Positions 14,240 to 24,489 of a DNA stretch of 64,000 nucleotides are shown piece after piece. Position 1 is the first letter of the stretch. Each line of letters starts with the position of its first letter. The notes under the pieces were generated by a model that was not told where the DNA came from, made no database searches, and saw nothing but the letters and a program-made list of their open reading frames with translations. This stretch comes from Ciborinia camelliae. Taxonomy: Eukaryota; Ascomycota; Leotiomycetes; Helotiales; Sclerotiniaceae. The DNA lies in the NCBI GenBank assembly GCA_025890175.1, contig JANPYM010000003.1:2104795-2168794 (forward strand), written 5' to 3'. The translations under genes were made by a program, and so were the position numbers.

Positions 14240-15210
14240 GACAAAATGGTTGGTAATGGTATGGCGTTGAGGTGAAGAGAGTGTATAAGTATATATTCCG
14301 TTGCTGCTTGGTTTAGGCTTTCAAAATACCAAAGTCCTCCCTCGTGTTCTATGAAGGTTGTACGGAGTACAGATATACACAATTCTCTTGCAGTAAACAA
14401 ACTTCCGGTAGTATTTCCCAAGTTTTATCACACGATATCACACGATGGTAATAATCCATACTACAACATTTTTCCAATAATGTCAAGACCACATAAATAT
14501 TTCTTTCCATGGCCACCACACCCACCACTCAACAGATCTCCAATAATAATCCAAGACGATAGATACCATAATAGCTCGCCCCATCACCCCGCCATTATCC
14601 TTACCCTATAACTTTAAATGCCATGCATAGGCACGTATTATCTACCTACCTACCTACTTATCCCCTATCTATCATTATGGATTTACGATTCTATTATTAC
14701 GATTACCCTATAACTTCCCTTTCCATGTCGATATTACCCTATAAGTATCCACGTGTATCTCATCCAGAAGCTTTCATTACCCTATAACTTATGCTCGCCA
14801 TCCCCGCTTATCGTAGCATTCCCCCTTAGTTTGCTCAGCCGAGCCCAGCGACCTATGAGATACCCGGTTCATAATCCATCATCATGCACGGATGCACATC
14901 TTCTACTTTACAGGTGTGAGATAGTGAGATAAGGATACCTTAGTTTGAGGAATCTTAAATTTTTTTCAAATTTTTTTGATTGATTAACTGATTGATTGAT
15001 GCATTGATTTGTTTGGATGTACAGTAATGATAGCATTGAGAAAATGTAGGTCAAGATGAGAGTACTTAAGGCTTGAGGATGCTCCCCTTCGTGGTACGGC
15101 TTGCTTGCTGGTACGGGTGTTTGCTTTCGTGGTTATAAGATAGTTCTTTTGCTAGACACATTCAGAAAGAAGAAGTTCAGTCAGTCCACACACACGCGAA
15201 TATATACGAA
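14240..15210. other. Intergenic with a repeated TTACCCTATAACTT motif
   Basis: About 1 kb with no supported gene. It holds four copies of a 13-14-bp motif, a run of TACC repeats near 14641-14660, and a T-rich stretch at ~14958-14978. Confidence 0.55.
14601..14790 (+). repeat. Four direct copies of TTACCCTATAACTT
   Basis: Copies start at 14601, 14703, 14734 (last bases differ) and 14777, all in the same orientation. The sequence between the copies is unrelated, so this is a dispersed motif cluster and not a tandem array. It lies downstream of ram2 and upstream of the ammonia-lyase gene. Confidence 0.85.
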
Positions 15211-16476
15211 ATGGGTTCAACAACTCCCATCACAAATGGAACGGGAGAAGCTGTGGTATCGCTGCCTTGGATTAAAACTCCGTTGGTGAGATCGGCTGCC
15301 TTGTCGAGGCTTGTGGGATGGTAAGTTTCTCCAAACCAGCAGTTTTGTTTTATGGGGGAATATGTGCTGATGTGGAAGTGTAGTAATGTGTGGCTTAAAC
15401 TTGAGAACTTACGTATGTGTTTTATTGATTCCTCCTTGGTTGTTCATTGAAAGCAGGCGGTTTTCATTCTTATCCTTATGTCTCGATCATCTCATGTCCT
15501 CTACACCACTATACTCCCCTTTGCACCCAACCCCTCCCACCAAACTAAAGCAAACTAACACGCCCCAGAACCCTCCGGCTCTTTCAAATCCCGCGGTATA
15601 GGAAATCTCCTTCTCCGTTCCCTCCCACCCAACCCCCACACTCCCGTCCACTTCTACTGTTCCTCCGGTGGAAACGCCGGTCTCGCCTGCGCCCATGCCG
15701 CTTTCTCCTTAAAGCGTCCCTGCACCATCGTCGTCCCCATGACTACTTCCTCCCACATGATTGCCAAAATCAAGTTACTGGATGCGGAAGTAGTGCAAGC
15801 CGGAAGCCATTTGGGCGAAGCCGATGCGTATTTACGCGAAGAGTTGTTGGCTAAGGATAGCACTGGTGTTTATGTCCCACCGTTTGATCACCCGGATATT
15901 TGGGAGGGAAATAGTGGTGTGGTCACTGAGATTGAAGAGGAAGTGCACGCATTGGGAATCGAGAGTTTGGATGCGGTGATTTGTAGTGTTGGTGGCGGTG
16001 GTTTGTTTAATGGAATTATGCAGGCATTGGAAAATTCTGGACGATTGGCAGGACCTAGAGGAACGAAAGTTTTGGCCGTGGAGACGGAAGGAACCGCTAG
16101 TTTCCATGCAGCGATGAAGAAGGGAGAACTGGTCAGGTTGGATGGAATTGATAGTATTGCTACTTCATTGGGAGCTACACAGGTAGCGGTGAAGTCGTTG
16201 GAGTGGGGAATGAATTATAAGAAGAATGTGAGGACAATAGTTTTGGGGGATGCGGAGAGTGTGCGTGGTATGGTGTGGATGGCGGATGAGGAGAGGATCT
16301 TGTGTGAGAGTGCTTGTGGTGTAAGTGTTGCAGCGGCTATCAATGGGGGGCTGAGGGAGGTATTGGAAGAGGATGGGGAAAGTGTAAAGGGGAAGAATGT
16401 GGTGATTGTGGTTTGCGGGGGAAGCAATATTTCATTAAAGATCCTGGAGGACTATAAAGAGAGATTTGGTGTCTAA
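15211..16476 (+). CDS. L-serine/L-threonine ammonia-lyase (PLP-dependent, fold type II)
   Basis: Exons 15211-15320, 15384-15412 and 15569-16476 give 348 aa, matching the usual ~330-360. The enzyme deaminates L-serine to pyruvate or L-threonine to 2-oxobutyrate using pyridoxal phosphate (Cha1/SDS-like catabolic type). Visible: the PLP-lysine motif PSGSFKSRG with K53; the phosphate/substrate loop SSGGNAGLACA just after it; and the glycine-rich phosphate-binding loop SVGGGGLFNG, with CGGSNISL near the end. The second exon is only 29 bp, so gene finders may miss it, but it restores the conserved NVWLKLENL segment in frame. The second intron (156 bp) is long for this window. There is no ACT domain, so allosteric control like that of biosynthetic Ilv1 is not expected. 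Confidence 0.9.
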
Positions 16477-17012
16477 GAAATGCTTTTATTGTAGGAAGAG
16501 AAACAGAACATTAATAAAATAATATTTTAAGAGTTTTTTTGTGAGCTAGATACTCCGAGGGCAACCTAACATGCCAAATAGACTTGATGCTATAAACGAA
16601 CTCAATATTCCAAATTCTCTCTCAATGTTTCAAAATTCTAGACAGATAAGATATTTGAAAATATTCAATAGATCAATCAGATAAATCTAAATGAAATAGA
16701 TTCAAGAATTAAGGATTCATCAATGTCGGATTGCGGTCCAGACTAACGGGGGATTCAAAATTAAAGAAGAAAATGCAAATGGATAAAAAAAAGAAATGTA
16801 GACTAGTCAAGTTTTGATAGATTGAATGAAAGGCGGGCGGTGAGTTTCTGAGCGTGAATTTTTTTTTGACGTGAAGTTATAGTTTTGAGGGTGTGGGGTT
16901 AGCATCATCTGCGAGCCCGTTTTCTTACTATAAACTGCCCGGGGTGTGTGATTAGTTGGGGTGGATTTGTGAAAGTAGAAAATAATATGGTACTTATGGA
17001 ATGATAAATTGA

Positions 17013-17237
17013 TCAATGAGTGAGAACAAAATCTAAACTTCTTATTTGCAAACCTTGAATGAACATTTGACGAATGGTGAATGTTCCAGATGAAATTAGA
17101 TCTTCGAAATGAATCATTGTTGGACTGCGATCTGTTTTTAAAACCTCGAAAGGGTGACTTGTGTCAAGTCCGGCTACAATGAGCGAGGGTAATAATATTT
17201 CAACAGGAGAGGCTCGATAGTCATGAATATCCCGCAA
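17013..17237 (-). other. Possible orphan coding fragment
   Basis: An open frame of 74 codons without an ATG start, downstream of an acceptor-like 'tatag' on the minus strand. The composition looks protein-like (HDYRASPVEILLPSLIVAGL near its start) but I do not recognise a family. It directly follows the small insertion at 17244-17303, so it may be the 3' remnant of a disrupted gene. It could equally be chance. Confidence 0.2.
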
Positions 17238-17243
17238 ACTATA

Positions 17244-17303
17244 AATTGAACATATTATTATTGTGTATCGAGCTAGTGTATGTAGAACTATTTTATATCA
17301 ACA
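17244..17303 (-). mobile_element. 60-bp solo-LTR-like element, copy A
   Basis: Bounded by a perfect 5-bp direct repeat CTATA (17239-17243 and 17304-17308). Read on the minus strand it begins TGTTGATATAAAATAG and ends TTCAATT. It aligns over its whole length with copies at 56961-57019 and 54369-54435. The duplication length and TG start suit an integrase-type insertion. Orientation is given relative to the TGTTG end. Confidence 0.75.
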
Positions 17304-17490
17304 CTATAGACAAAGACCCTGGCATAGTTTTCGTGGATGATTGATTGTATACATTTGTTTTGTGTCCCGAACCATAGTCCAGCACCAGTCATGGCGACTC
17401 ATGATATCTCAATCATGATAACTTCAATACCCATCAAAAAGCCCCCACCATATGGTATCTCCCATCATAAAGAACGCGCCTTCCGATTGT

Positions 17491-20400
17491 CTACCCGACT
17501 AAAATTGGATTATCCGTAGCAACACTGCCATTAAGATCTACTGTGTCGTCCAGATCTTCAATCGCACCATATAGATCTACCGTGTCACGTTTCGTTCTTC
17601 TACCAAATAAACAAGCCCAAAGATCGTTTTCTGAAACTACTTCCCCGCCCTTACCCTTAGCCAGGAGATCCGTCATGATCGTCTCCTGTAACTCTAGACT
17701 ATTAGCCTCTTCCAGACCACTTGCTATCAACTCCTCATCAGTAAACTCTCTCCCTTTGCCCTTTTTTGATCCGGTAGCCTGACCCAGATGCTTTAAGCGT
17801 CTCTTAACAGATATCTCATGGATTGACTGTTCGATAGTGCCGGATATCAAATAAAGCCAAACATGTGTGTCTACTTTGGAACCAATTCTATGAACTCTGG
17901 CGATGGCCTGAAGTTCGAGCGCCGTATTTAACAGTGGTTCGCAGAGGAATACATGACTAGCGTTAACTAGAGTCAATCCAGCACTGTGCATTCGAGAATG
18001 TAACAGAAAAACCTCTGTTCCAGGATCGTTCTTAAATTTCTCAATTCCATTAGAGCTAAGGGATGCATGGCCGATGCGAAATGTATCAAAGGCGCGAGAC
18101 AAAACCGACAGGAAATCGCCGAATTGAGAATAGACGATTGACTTTGAGCCGGGGTCTGATTCCCTAAGGTAAAGAATGTGACGGGCTTTTTTTTTCAAAA
18201 ATAATTAGTGCTATTACATCAAGTGGAATCTGTTTCTACATACCGAGGGTGTCAACTTTGGTGCCAAATGAGTTGTTGCTTGGCAGTTCAACGTTCTTGA
18301 TGGCGGAGAGGGTAGCTTTGCTGACATCTGAATAGATTGTAGATTTCTTAGGGGAATGGGAGTTGGGCGATCGTTCCTTTAGTGGTTCCCGAACCTCCTC
18401 GGCTTCGACGGTTAGCGTTGGTTCTTGTGGCTTGTAGGTAATTTCGTGAAGGTCTGCACGAATTAGTGTCCTTTTACAGACAGGGCATCTATGATGTGCT
18501 TTGATGGGTTAGTAAAAGTGCATGCAACGAAGGAGGTAATTGAGCTCTCACATCTCCACCATTCTTTGATACAATCGGGACAGAATTGATGCCCGCAGAC
18601 GGTCAAAACTCCAAGCTCGAATTCATCTCTGCAAATAATACACACTCGCTGATCTTTTGGATCTTCGGCCTCCTCTTTTAGATGAACCAAATATCTTTTC
18701 TTGGCTCTCATCACAGCGAGATTCTGGACAAGTGTCTGCTCGTTTTGTAGCATTTTCTCAACGGCTAAGTCATTGTTGTGACTTTTATACGGAGCCACCT
18801 GATTTGAAATTGCTTGTAGCTGTCTATAGTATTCCACTCGAAGATTCATACACTTGGTGAACATGTCCAATTCCTTCTCTAGAGCCGCGGCCGCTTTCGT
18901 CTGATCCGAATGATGATTTTGAGTCATTTTTAGTTGCGCTTCGACAATCGAGAGTTCGTTTTGGGCACGATCTCCCTTAAGATTGGTCATGAGGGTCCGG
19001 AGTTCTGACAAAGCCCCCCTTATACTATTGCCTTTATGTATAAATTGGTCTCTTACACTGAAGAGTTCAAGTAGTTTTTCCGGGGAAGGGCCTTTGCCAA
19101 GTTTTGCCTCCCGTATAGCAGTTTTAGCTTCTTGGTTGGTTAGAAAATTCTGCACTCCAGTCAACGATGCCTGTCTATCGGCAATCATTGTTCGCAATGC
19201 TTGTACATATACTACGACTTCTTCTTGTACCTTTGTGGAATCCTCGTATTCTTCTCCATTGATTTCGACTCCATCATCATCAGTATCAACCAAAGAGCTC
19301 AGCAAAACCCGAGTGAGATGGACTCTCCATTCATAAATCTGATGGGCTTGATTATCCAGATTTGCCCCTAGACTTTCAAGGCTGTCCAAGGATGGTTAGT
19401 ATCTAAGTATGATGCATAAAGTTCTGGGGGTTTTGATTGCAGCTGAATGATCGGATTGGGTTGGAATATGAATATTCGCGACTTACTCGTCCATAATACG
19501 GCGACTTTCGGGCCCCCCTCTGAGATTGTTGGGTACGAATTTAGGCAATTGAACACCCATCGGAGATTCTGTATTTCTTTTGATTGCGGCCATCATATTG
19601 TTTGATTTGTTAAAGACCTATTCTTTGGTTAGCCCCTGCATCTTCACATCATTTGATTGAAAGTATATGATCTGAGTTGTGGAATCCATTCTTCGTAACC
19701 GATTGGGGAAATCATATGAGTGAAAAGCTTGGAGATTTATCCCCAAACATTGCAAATGAGCATTAGGGAAACAAAAACGAACCTCGAGCAAGATCTCACG
19801 TCTTAAACTCTTTGCTGCATCATAGCCCTCTTTCTCGAGTCTCTCGAGTCTATCGAACTCGGGAGAATCAGGCTTTGTCATTTCCTCGTTGGTCTTGATT
19901 TGGTAGTGAGCATTTGCTCTAAAGAACAAAGCCATATGGTGGAGCTCTAAAGCGGTCCTTAACCGTGCTCGACTTATTCCTATGCGTGAGGCAGGGTCCG
20001 ATCTAGATAAGAGTGTGTTAGTACTTCATTGAAAAGATGATTCTAAAAGTGCCTACCCATCTTGTCCGTCAATTTCTCCACCATCAATGTTTCCTGGGCC
20101 TTGGGTTTGGCTTGAGGCAATGGCTTTTGCTGTTTCCGAATCTGTAGTTTTCTCTACACGAGATGCCAGCCTCGCTTTCTCTGACAATATCTCACCAGAT
20201 AACTCATCCCGAGCTTCATTCACACTAATAGAGGACTCTACGATTACTTCTTCCCAGATTTTCAGGGCCTCTTGAACTCGAGGCGAGTTCTCAAACAATT
20301 GCCCCCTCTTTAACCGAGACATAAGAAGTAACCGATGATTTGATCTAATCGCAACATCTGTTTGTGAGAACATAAGTTCGAGAACTGCTTTTGCTGTTTG

Positions 20401-22948
20401 AATAACTGGCTCATCGCCGTCTTTGTTTTGCCTGATCTTTCGTCCACTGCGCCCTCCAACTTCCGGGTACAATGTGACCTGTCTTAATCGTACAAGCCAG
20501 CGTCTCATCACCTCCGCATAATCGTTTGGGTCCCAGCCATTGATGAGAGGCACACCCTCAGTGCTCAATCCCGATTCTTCACACATTTGGCCAAATAACT
20601 CCTGGTAGTATTGTTCTTCAATGGGATTGAAAGGCATAGTAATTACGAATCGGCGTTGTTGGGGTAAGTTCAGTTCTCCGCGAACACTTCGCTTTGAGTG
20701 ACGTAAACTAATAGTTCCGAACACACTGCAGAAATGTACCTTCGAGGATATGAGCGATTTCCATGTTGAAACTAAGGGCTCATATCTTAAGAAGATGAGT
20801 AATCCTAGTAGGTCATTGATATTCTTTCTAACCTATAGCATAGTCAGTATATTTCAGCCACTTGGTAAATAAAAAGCATGGTTTCAGAGTTTCCAATAGT
20901 CCAAACTATAACCCATCCAATTTATTTTATATTCTCAACCAGTTTGATACATTGAATCCACTTGAAACGTCAAATCCACATGGAATATCAAACCCACTGC
21001 GACCTTCGCAGCTTTTCGAACATTGAAAGCTTTTGAATGAATCAAATCTGGACAGCAGTCCTGACAACTGGAAGCCTTGTTGAAAAAGAGAAGAAATTAA
21101 TAGCTGTGAATACATACTGGAGTGCCTGTGATTGCCCAAGCATTGATTCGAGGTATCATTCTTGCGACAGTTGCAGATTTACTAACACCACTTTCAACCA
21201 TTTGTGCTTCGTCGAGGCATACACGCCACCACGAATACTGCATTAAAGGGGATTTCGGCCTTGGGTACTTTGATTCCCTACGCAACTGTTTCTCCGGATT
21301 TAGACTGGTGAAATTTATCTCCGATGCAAGTACGGTGTACGTCGTGATGACTACATCGGATGTGGCAAAATCTTCGATTGCGGCTGCGTACTGAACTTTC
21401 CGGCTCTTGACACCTTCGTAATACGTAACCTTGAGATGCGGAGCATGGGTTTTGATCTCACCGATCCATTGTTCTGAATATGGTCAATAAATGGTATGAT
21501 GCGCAGGTGGTGTTGACTCGATACTTACTTGATATTGTCGATGGCGATATGATTAGGGTAGCATTTGTTGTCCAGAGATTCTCTCGAGTAAAAGGATCGA
21601 AAATCGACGGACCTTGATCAGGCCGGGGGTGGAGTGTCAACAGAGCAATCATTTCTACAGTCTTACCCAGGCCCATCTCCTCTGCAAGAATACCACCCTT
21701 TATATCTTGTTCTATTGAGAAAAAAGGCTCAAGATTCAAGGCGACTATTCCAAACAGGTGACTAACATAGCAGGAGCGCCCTTGCGCGTCTGTAGCAGCG
21801 ATGAATGAGAGTGGTAATTGATCTGTTGTTTTGAATTGCTTTTCCCGAACACTTCCGGTCGCGCGAGACCACTCGGAACCTTCTCTGCGTAGCAACCATT
21901 GAACTGCTCGCTTTTGAAATGGGTAAAGGGTTGATTCCAAGCCAGGTGTTTCAATCGAAGCTGAAATTTCATCATCTGGATCCGGAGAATGTGCAGATTG
22001 ATAGAAATCCTGGGCAGAGAATGATTCTAGATTCGTGCCATTTGGATCAGGGAAATAAGCGCTCAACACCTTTAACAAAGCATCCGTCTTCTTGGGTTGA
22101 ATCAACTCGGGTTGAGTTGTAACCTCCCATTTTATGGTAAAATCGATCTGTATGTAATCCGAATCATCCATTTTTTGCAGACTTATCCCAGCCTCTGTCC
22201 ACAACTTACTTGATTGGCGGGCACGCTTTTTAGAGTCTCGATCAACCGATAGACAAATGAGGATGTCATCGAAAGGATTGAGAATGCTCATCAATGTATA
22301 CTCGAGCGATAATGGCACAGTAAGTAAAGGGTTACCATTGTCATCTTGTATTGTGATATGAGATGGCTCGGGTTTCTCACTCTTCCGACTCCAGTGGCAA
22401 TTGAAGCGAACTTTCTGCTTACTCAATGTGGTGCTATTTGAGGACAACTTTGATCCAACACATCTGATTTTTATCGAAGATTGTTTGACGACGATATAGT
22501 TGTCCGAGACATGGTCATTTGATGCTTCTAATCCGGATCCTGTCATCAGTTTCCGCCGCTTCAGTGGGGGGTTTTCCGGTGCAGTCTACAATTATCGAGT
22601 TAGCGTTGTAAGAATTAGGTAGGAACCCCAATATTTTTGTTCCAACAATTGTATATGGCTCATAGTAATAGTTACCTCATTTAGAGTAAGAAAATCGATC
22701 AATTCATCAGGAATAACTGTTACAGAAGACGACAAAGCTTCATCCTCTGGACTTGGAGGGGGTGAACTTTTGTTGATCAAACCAGCCGCCTGAGCCTCAT
22801 TATTATGAGCAGCTCCATCACCATTTTCATCATCACCATAACTTTCAATCTTCCTTTTTTGCACTCCTAATTCCTGTGCAAAGATATAGTTGTCAGGAAT
22901 AATCCCAAAACTCTTTTTTCTCTTAAGAGGCAATTCGATTGGTGCCAT
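17491..22948 (-). CDS. SNF2-family ATPase with RING finger (SHPRH/Irc20-type E3 ligase)
   Basis: Nine exons on the minus strand: 22948-22676, 22585-21529, 21473-21118, 20832-20057, 20002-19783, 19617-19487, 19381-18552, 18498-18244 and 18185-17491. All phases agree, giving 1530 aa. Order of domains: acidic/Ser-rich N-terminus; SNF2 ATPase lobe 1 with MGLGKT at 395-400; the Walker B variant DEAQ at 531-534; a coiled-coil insertion; a C3HC4 RING (C1185, C1188, C1200, H1202, C1205, C1208, C1219, C1222); then helicase lobe 2 with the motif VI region ALELQAIARVHRIGS. A RING embedded between the two lobes and a DEAQ box mark the SHPRH/Irc20 group, implicated in PCNA/SUMO-linked ubiquitination and recombination control. 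The start at 22948 is the first ATG. Intron 3 is long (285 bp). The RING is split by an intron between ligands six and seven. Confidence 0.92.
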
Positions 22949-23781
22949 TGTATCGTAGGTATTGTATTGTATCAATTTATCAAGTTGCCAGACCGAAGCT
23001 CTTCACCAAGGACCAACGGTACAACCGGACATACTAGGTAGGGTGCAGGAAGTTATCTCGATCGATGGATATAAAGAAAGGATGTATGTTTTTCTTCAAA
23101 TTGACAATGATCAATGATCAATATGAGACAATGAAAGATGATAGATGAAAGACACAATTAAAACCCATCTATCATGTAGTTTTTCCTTCCGATGTGAATA
23201 AGATAGGTATCTAGGTATGAGAATATGAGAATATGAGAATATGATGTGAACGTGAACGTGAATGTGAATGTGAATGTGAATGTGAACGTGAATGTGAATG
23301 TGAATGTGAATGTGGAATCTGGAATCTGGATGTGGGAGAAATGCAGGTGCCCGTGGGGTCTAATGCACTCCGATAACAGATAAGTAAATAATCCCTGCGT
23401 GTCCAGCTACCTAGTTTTAAGCGCAATGGTCTCGGACAAACCTTATTCCTGATCTTGATCACATGATTGAAACTTTTCCCGAACAAACGCTAAGGATAAA
23501 ATCGAATTGTGAGGCAGTGTAGAGTATCCCGAGAGATAGGAACAGCCTTCTTAACGTTTGAGACAAGTTGAGACAAGTTGACACACATTGACGCAATACG
23601 TTGACGTAAAATACATGCAGCTGTCGGTATTGATACCCTGACCTTCGGGATTTCATTTTATCTATCATCATTCCGCCGTATGTATAATTAATTCCCATTC
23701 CATTCCATCCTTTGGATGATCAGTCAGTCCAGTTGTGCGAGATGGGGCCATATTGACGTTCTCTTTTAGATTCTGCCCATC
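22949..23781. promoter_or_regulatory. Shared divergent promoter region of the SNF2-RING and mS41 genes
   Basis: 833 bp between two divergently transcribed genes. It includes a GTGAAT/GTGAAC hexamer microsatellite at ~23247-23312 and two GAGACAAGTT direct copies near 23560-23580. No TATA box is obvious. Promoter assignment is inferred from the divergent layout. Confidence 0.5.
23247..23312. repeat. (GTGAAY)n hexanucleotide microsatellite
   Basis: About eleven tandem GTGAAT or GTGAAC hexamers, preceded by three GAGAATAT octamer-like copies (~23218-23240). It lies in the divergent promoter. Confidence 0.9.
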
Positions 23782-24489
23782 ATGATCCTTAAGCCTTACC
23801 AGCTGCGGCCAATTCCCTCGTTTCTCCTCCCGTTTACGGATTCAACCACTTGTACTCAAGTGCGAAGCCTACATTATCGTATGAAGGCACCGCCTGTACC
23901 ACGTCCTACACCATTTGTCCCCAATGCTCAAACATTTCTTACACTCATTGGACGAAATTTGAGCCAGCATTTATCGAAGATTCCTTCTTGGAAAGCATTG
24001 TTTACATTGACCTCTGATCAACTACGAGAGCTGGGTGTTGAGCCTCCAAGGAATCGACGCTACCTCCTACGCTGGCGCGAGAAATTTAGAAAAGGACAGT
24101 ACGGCATTGGTGGGGATTTTCAACACGTCGAAAATGGAATTGCAGAGCTGCGCGTAGTTGAAGTGCCATCATCAGATCCGAGACACAGTACAGCTACCGC
24201 AACATCTTCTCCGGGACATAGAAAAATCGTTGTCAATGTGCCTGTAGGAGGCAGTGCGGAGAATAAATTGGCTGGGCAGATGGTCCCAGTTCAAGGTCTG
24301 CGTATCCAGGGAGCACATACCATTGTTGGACCTCATGTGCAACCCTCTAAAGGAGGGCATGCGGCGAAAATTGTTATTAAAGAAGGATTGTGGGAAGATC
24401 GCAGAGGTCACAAGATTGATGGTGGTGAAAGAAGACAGGCCGAAGTTCGAGCAAAGAGGAGAGGAGAGGAAAAACGTGCGGCCAGATAA
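23782..24489 (+). CDS. fyv4: Small mitoribosomal subunit protein mS41 (Fyv4, IGR motif)
   Basis: Single exon of 235 aa. The diagnostic IGR domain runs from about residue 52 to 102, with LIGRN at 55-59 followed by LSKIPSWKALFTL, LRELGVEPPRNRRYLLRWREKFRKG. This is the fungal Fyv4/mS41 signature. The protein belongs to the small subunit of the mitochondrial ribosome. The first ~45 residues (MILKPYQLRPIPSFLLPF...) are non-acidic with spaced Arg/Lys, as expected of a mitochondrial presequence. The C-terminal ~100 residues are basic and Gly/His-rich, ending in a Lys/Arg cluster, longer than in yeast. An alternative start exists at Met34, but that would remove the presequence. Divergent from the SNF2-RING gene. 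Confidence 0.88.
   Translation: MILKPYQLRPIPSFLLPFTDSTTCTQVRSLHYRMKAPPVPRPTPFVPNAQTFLTLIGRNLSQHLSKIPSWKALFTLTSDQLRELGVEPPRNRRYLLRWREKFRKGQYGIGGDFQHVENGIAELRVVEVPSSDPRHSTATATSSPGHRKIVVNVPVGGSAENKLAGQMVPVQGLRIQGAHTIVGPHVQPSKGGHAAKIVIKEGLWEDRRGHKIDGGERRQAEVRAKRRGEEKRAAR

Larger units (their letters stand above)
16477..17490. other. Intergenic between convergent ammonia-lyase and SNF2-RING genes
   Basis: Contains one short TSD-flanked element at 17244-17303 and, just 3' of it on the minus strand, a 225-nt open stretch that could be a gene fragment. The rest is A/T-rich 3' flanking DNA. Confidence 0.5.

Noticed and set aside
14601..14790. Resemblance of TTACCCTATAACTT to a homing-endonuclease or telomere repeat
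   Set aside because: Only about half of the I-SceI-like site matches, and the copies are not tandem as telomere repeats would be.
20726..20739. gtacatttctgcag as a possible intron in the SNF2-RING gene
   Set aside because: Only 14 bp, and the frame stays open through it, so it is coding.
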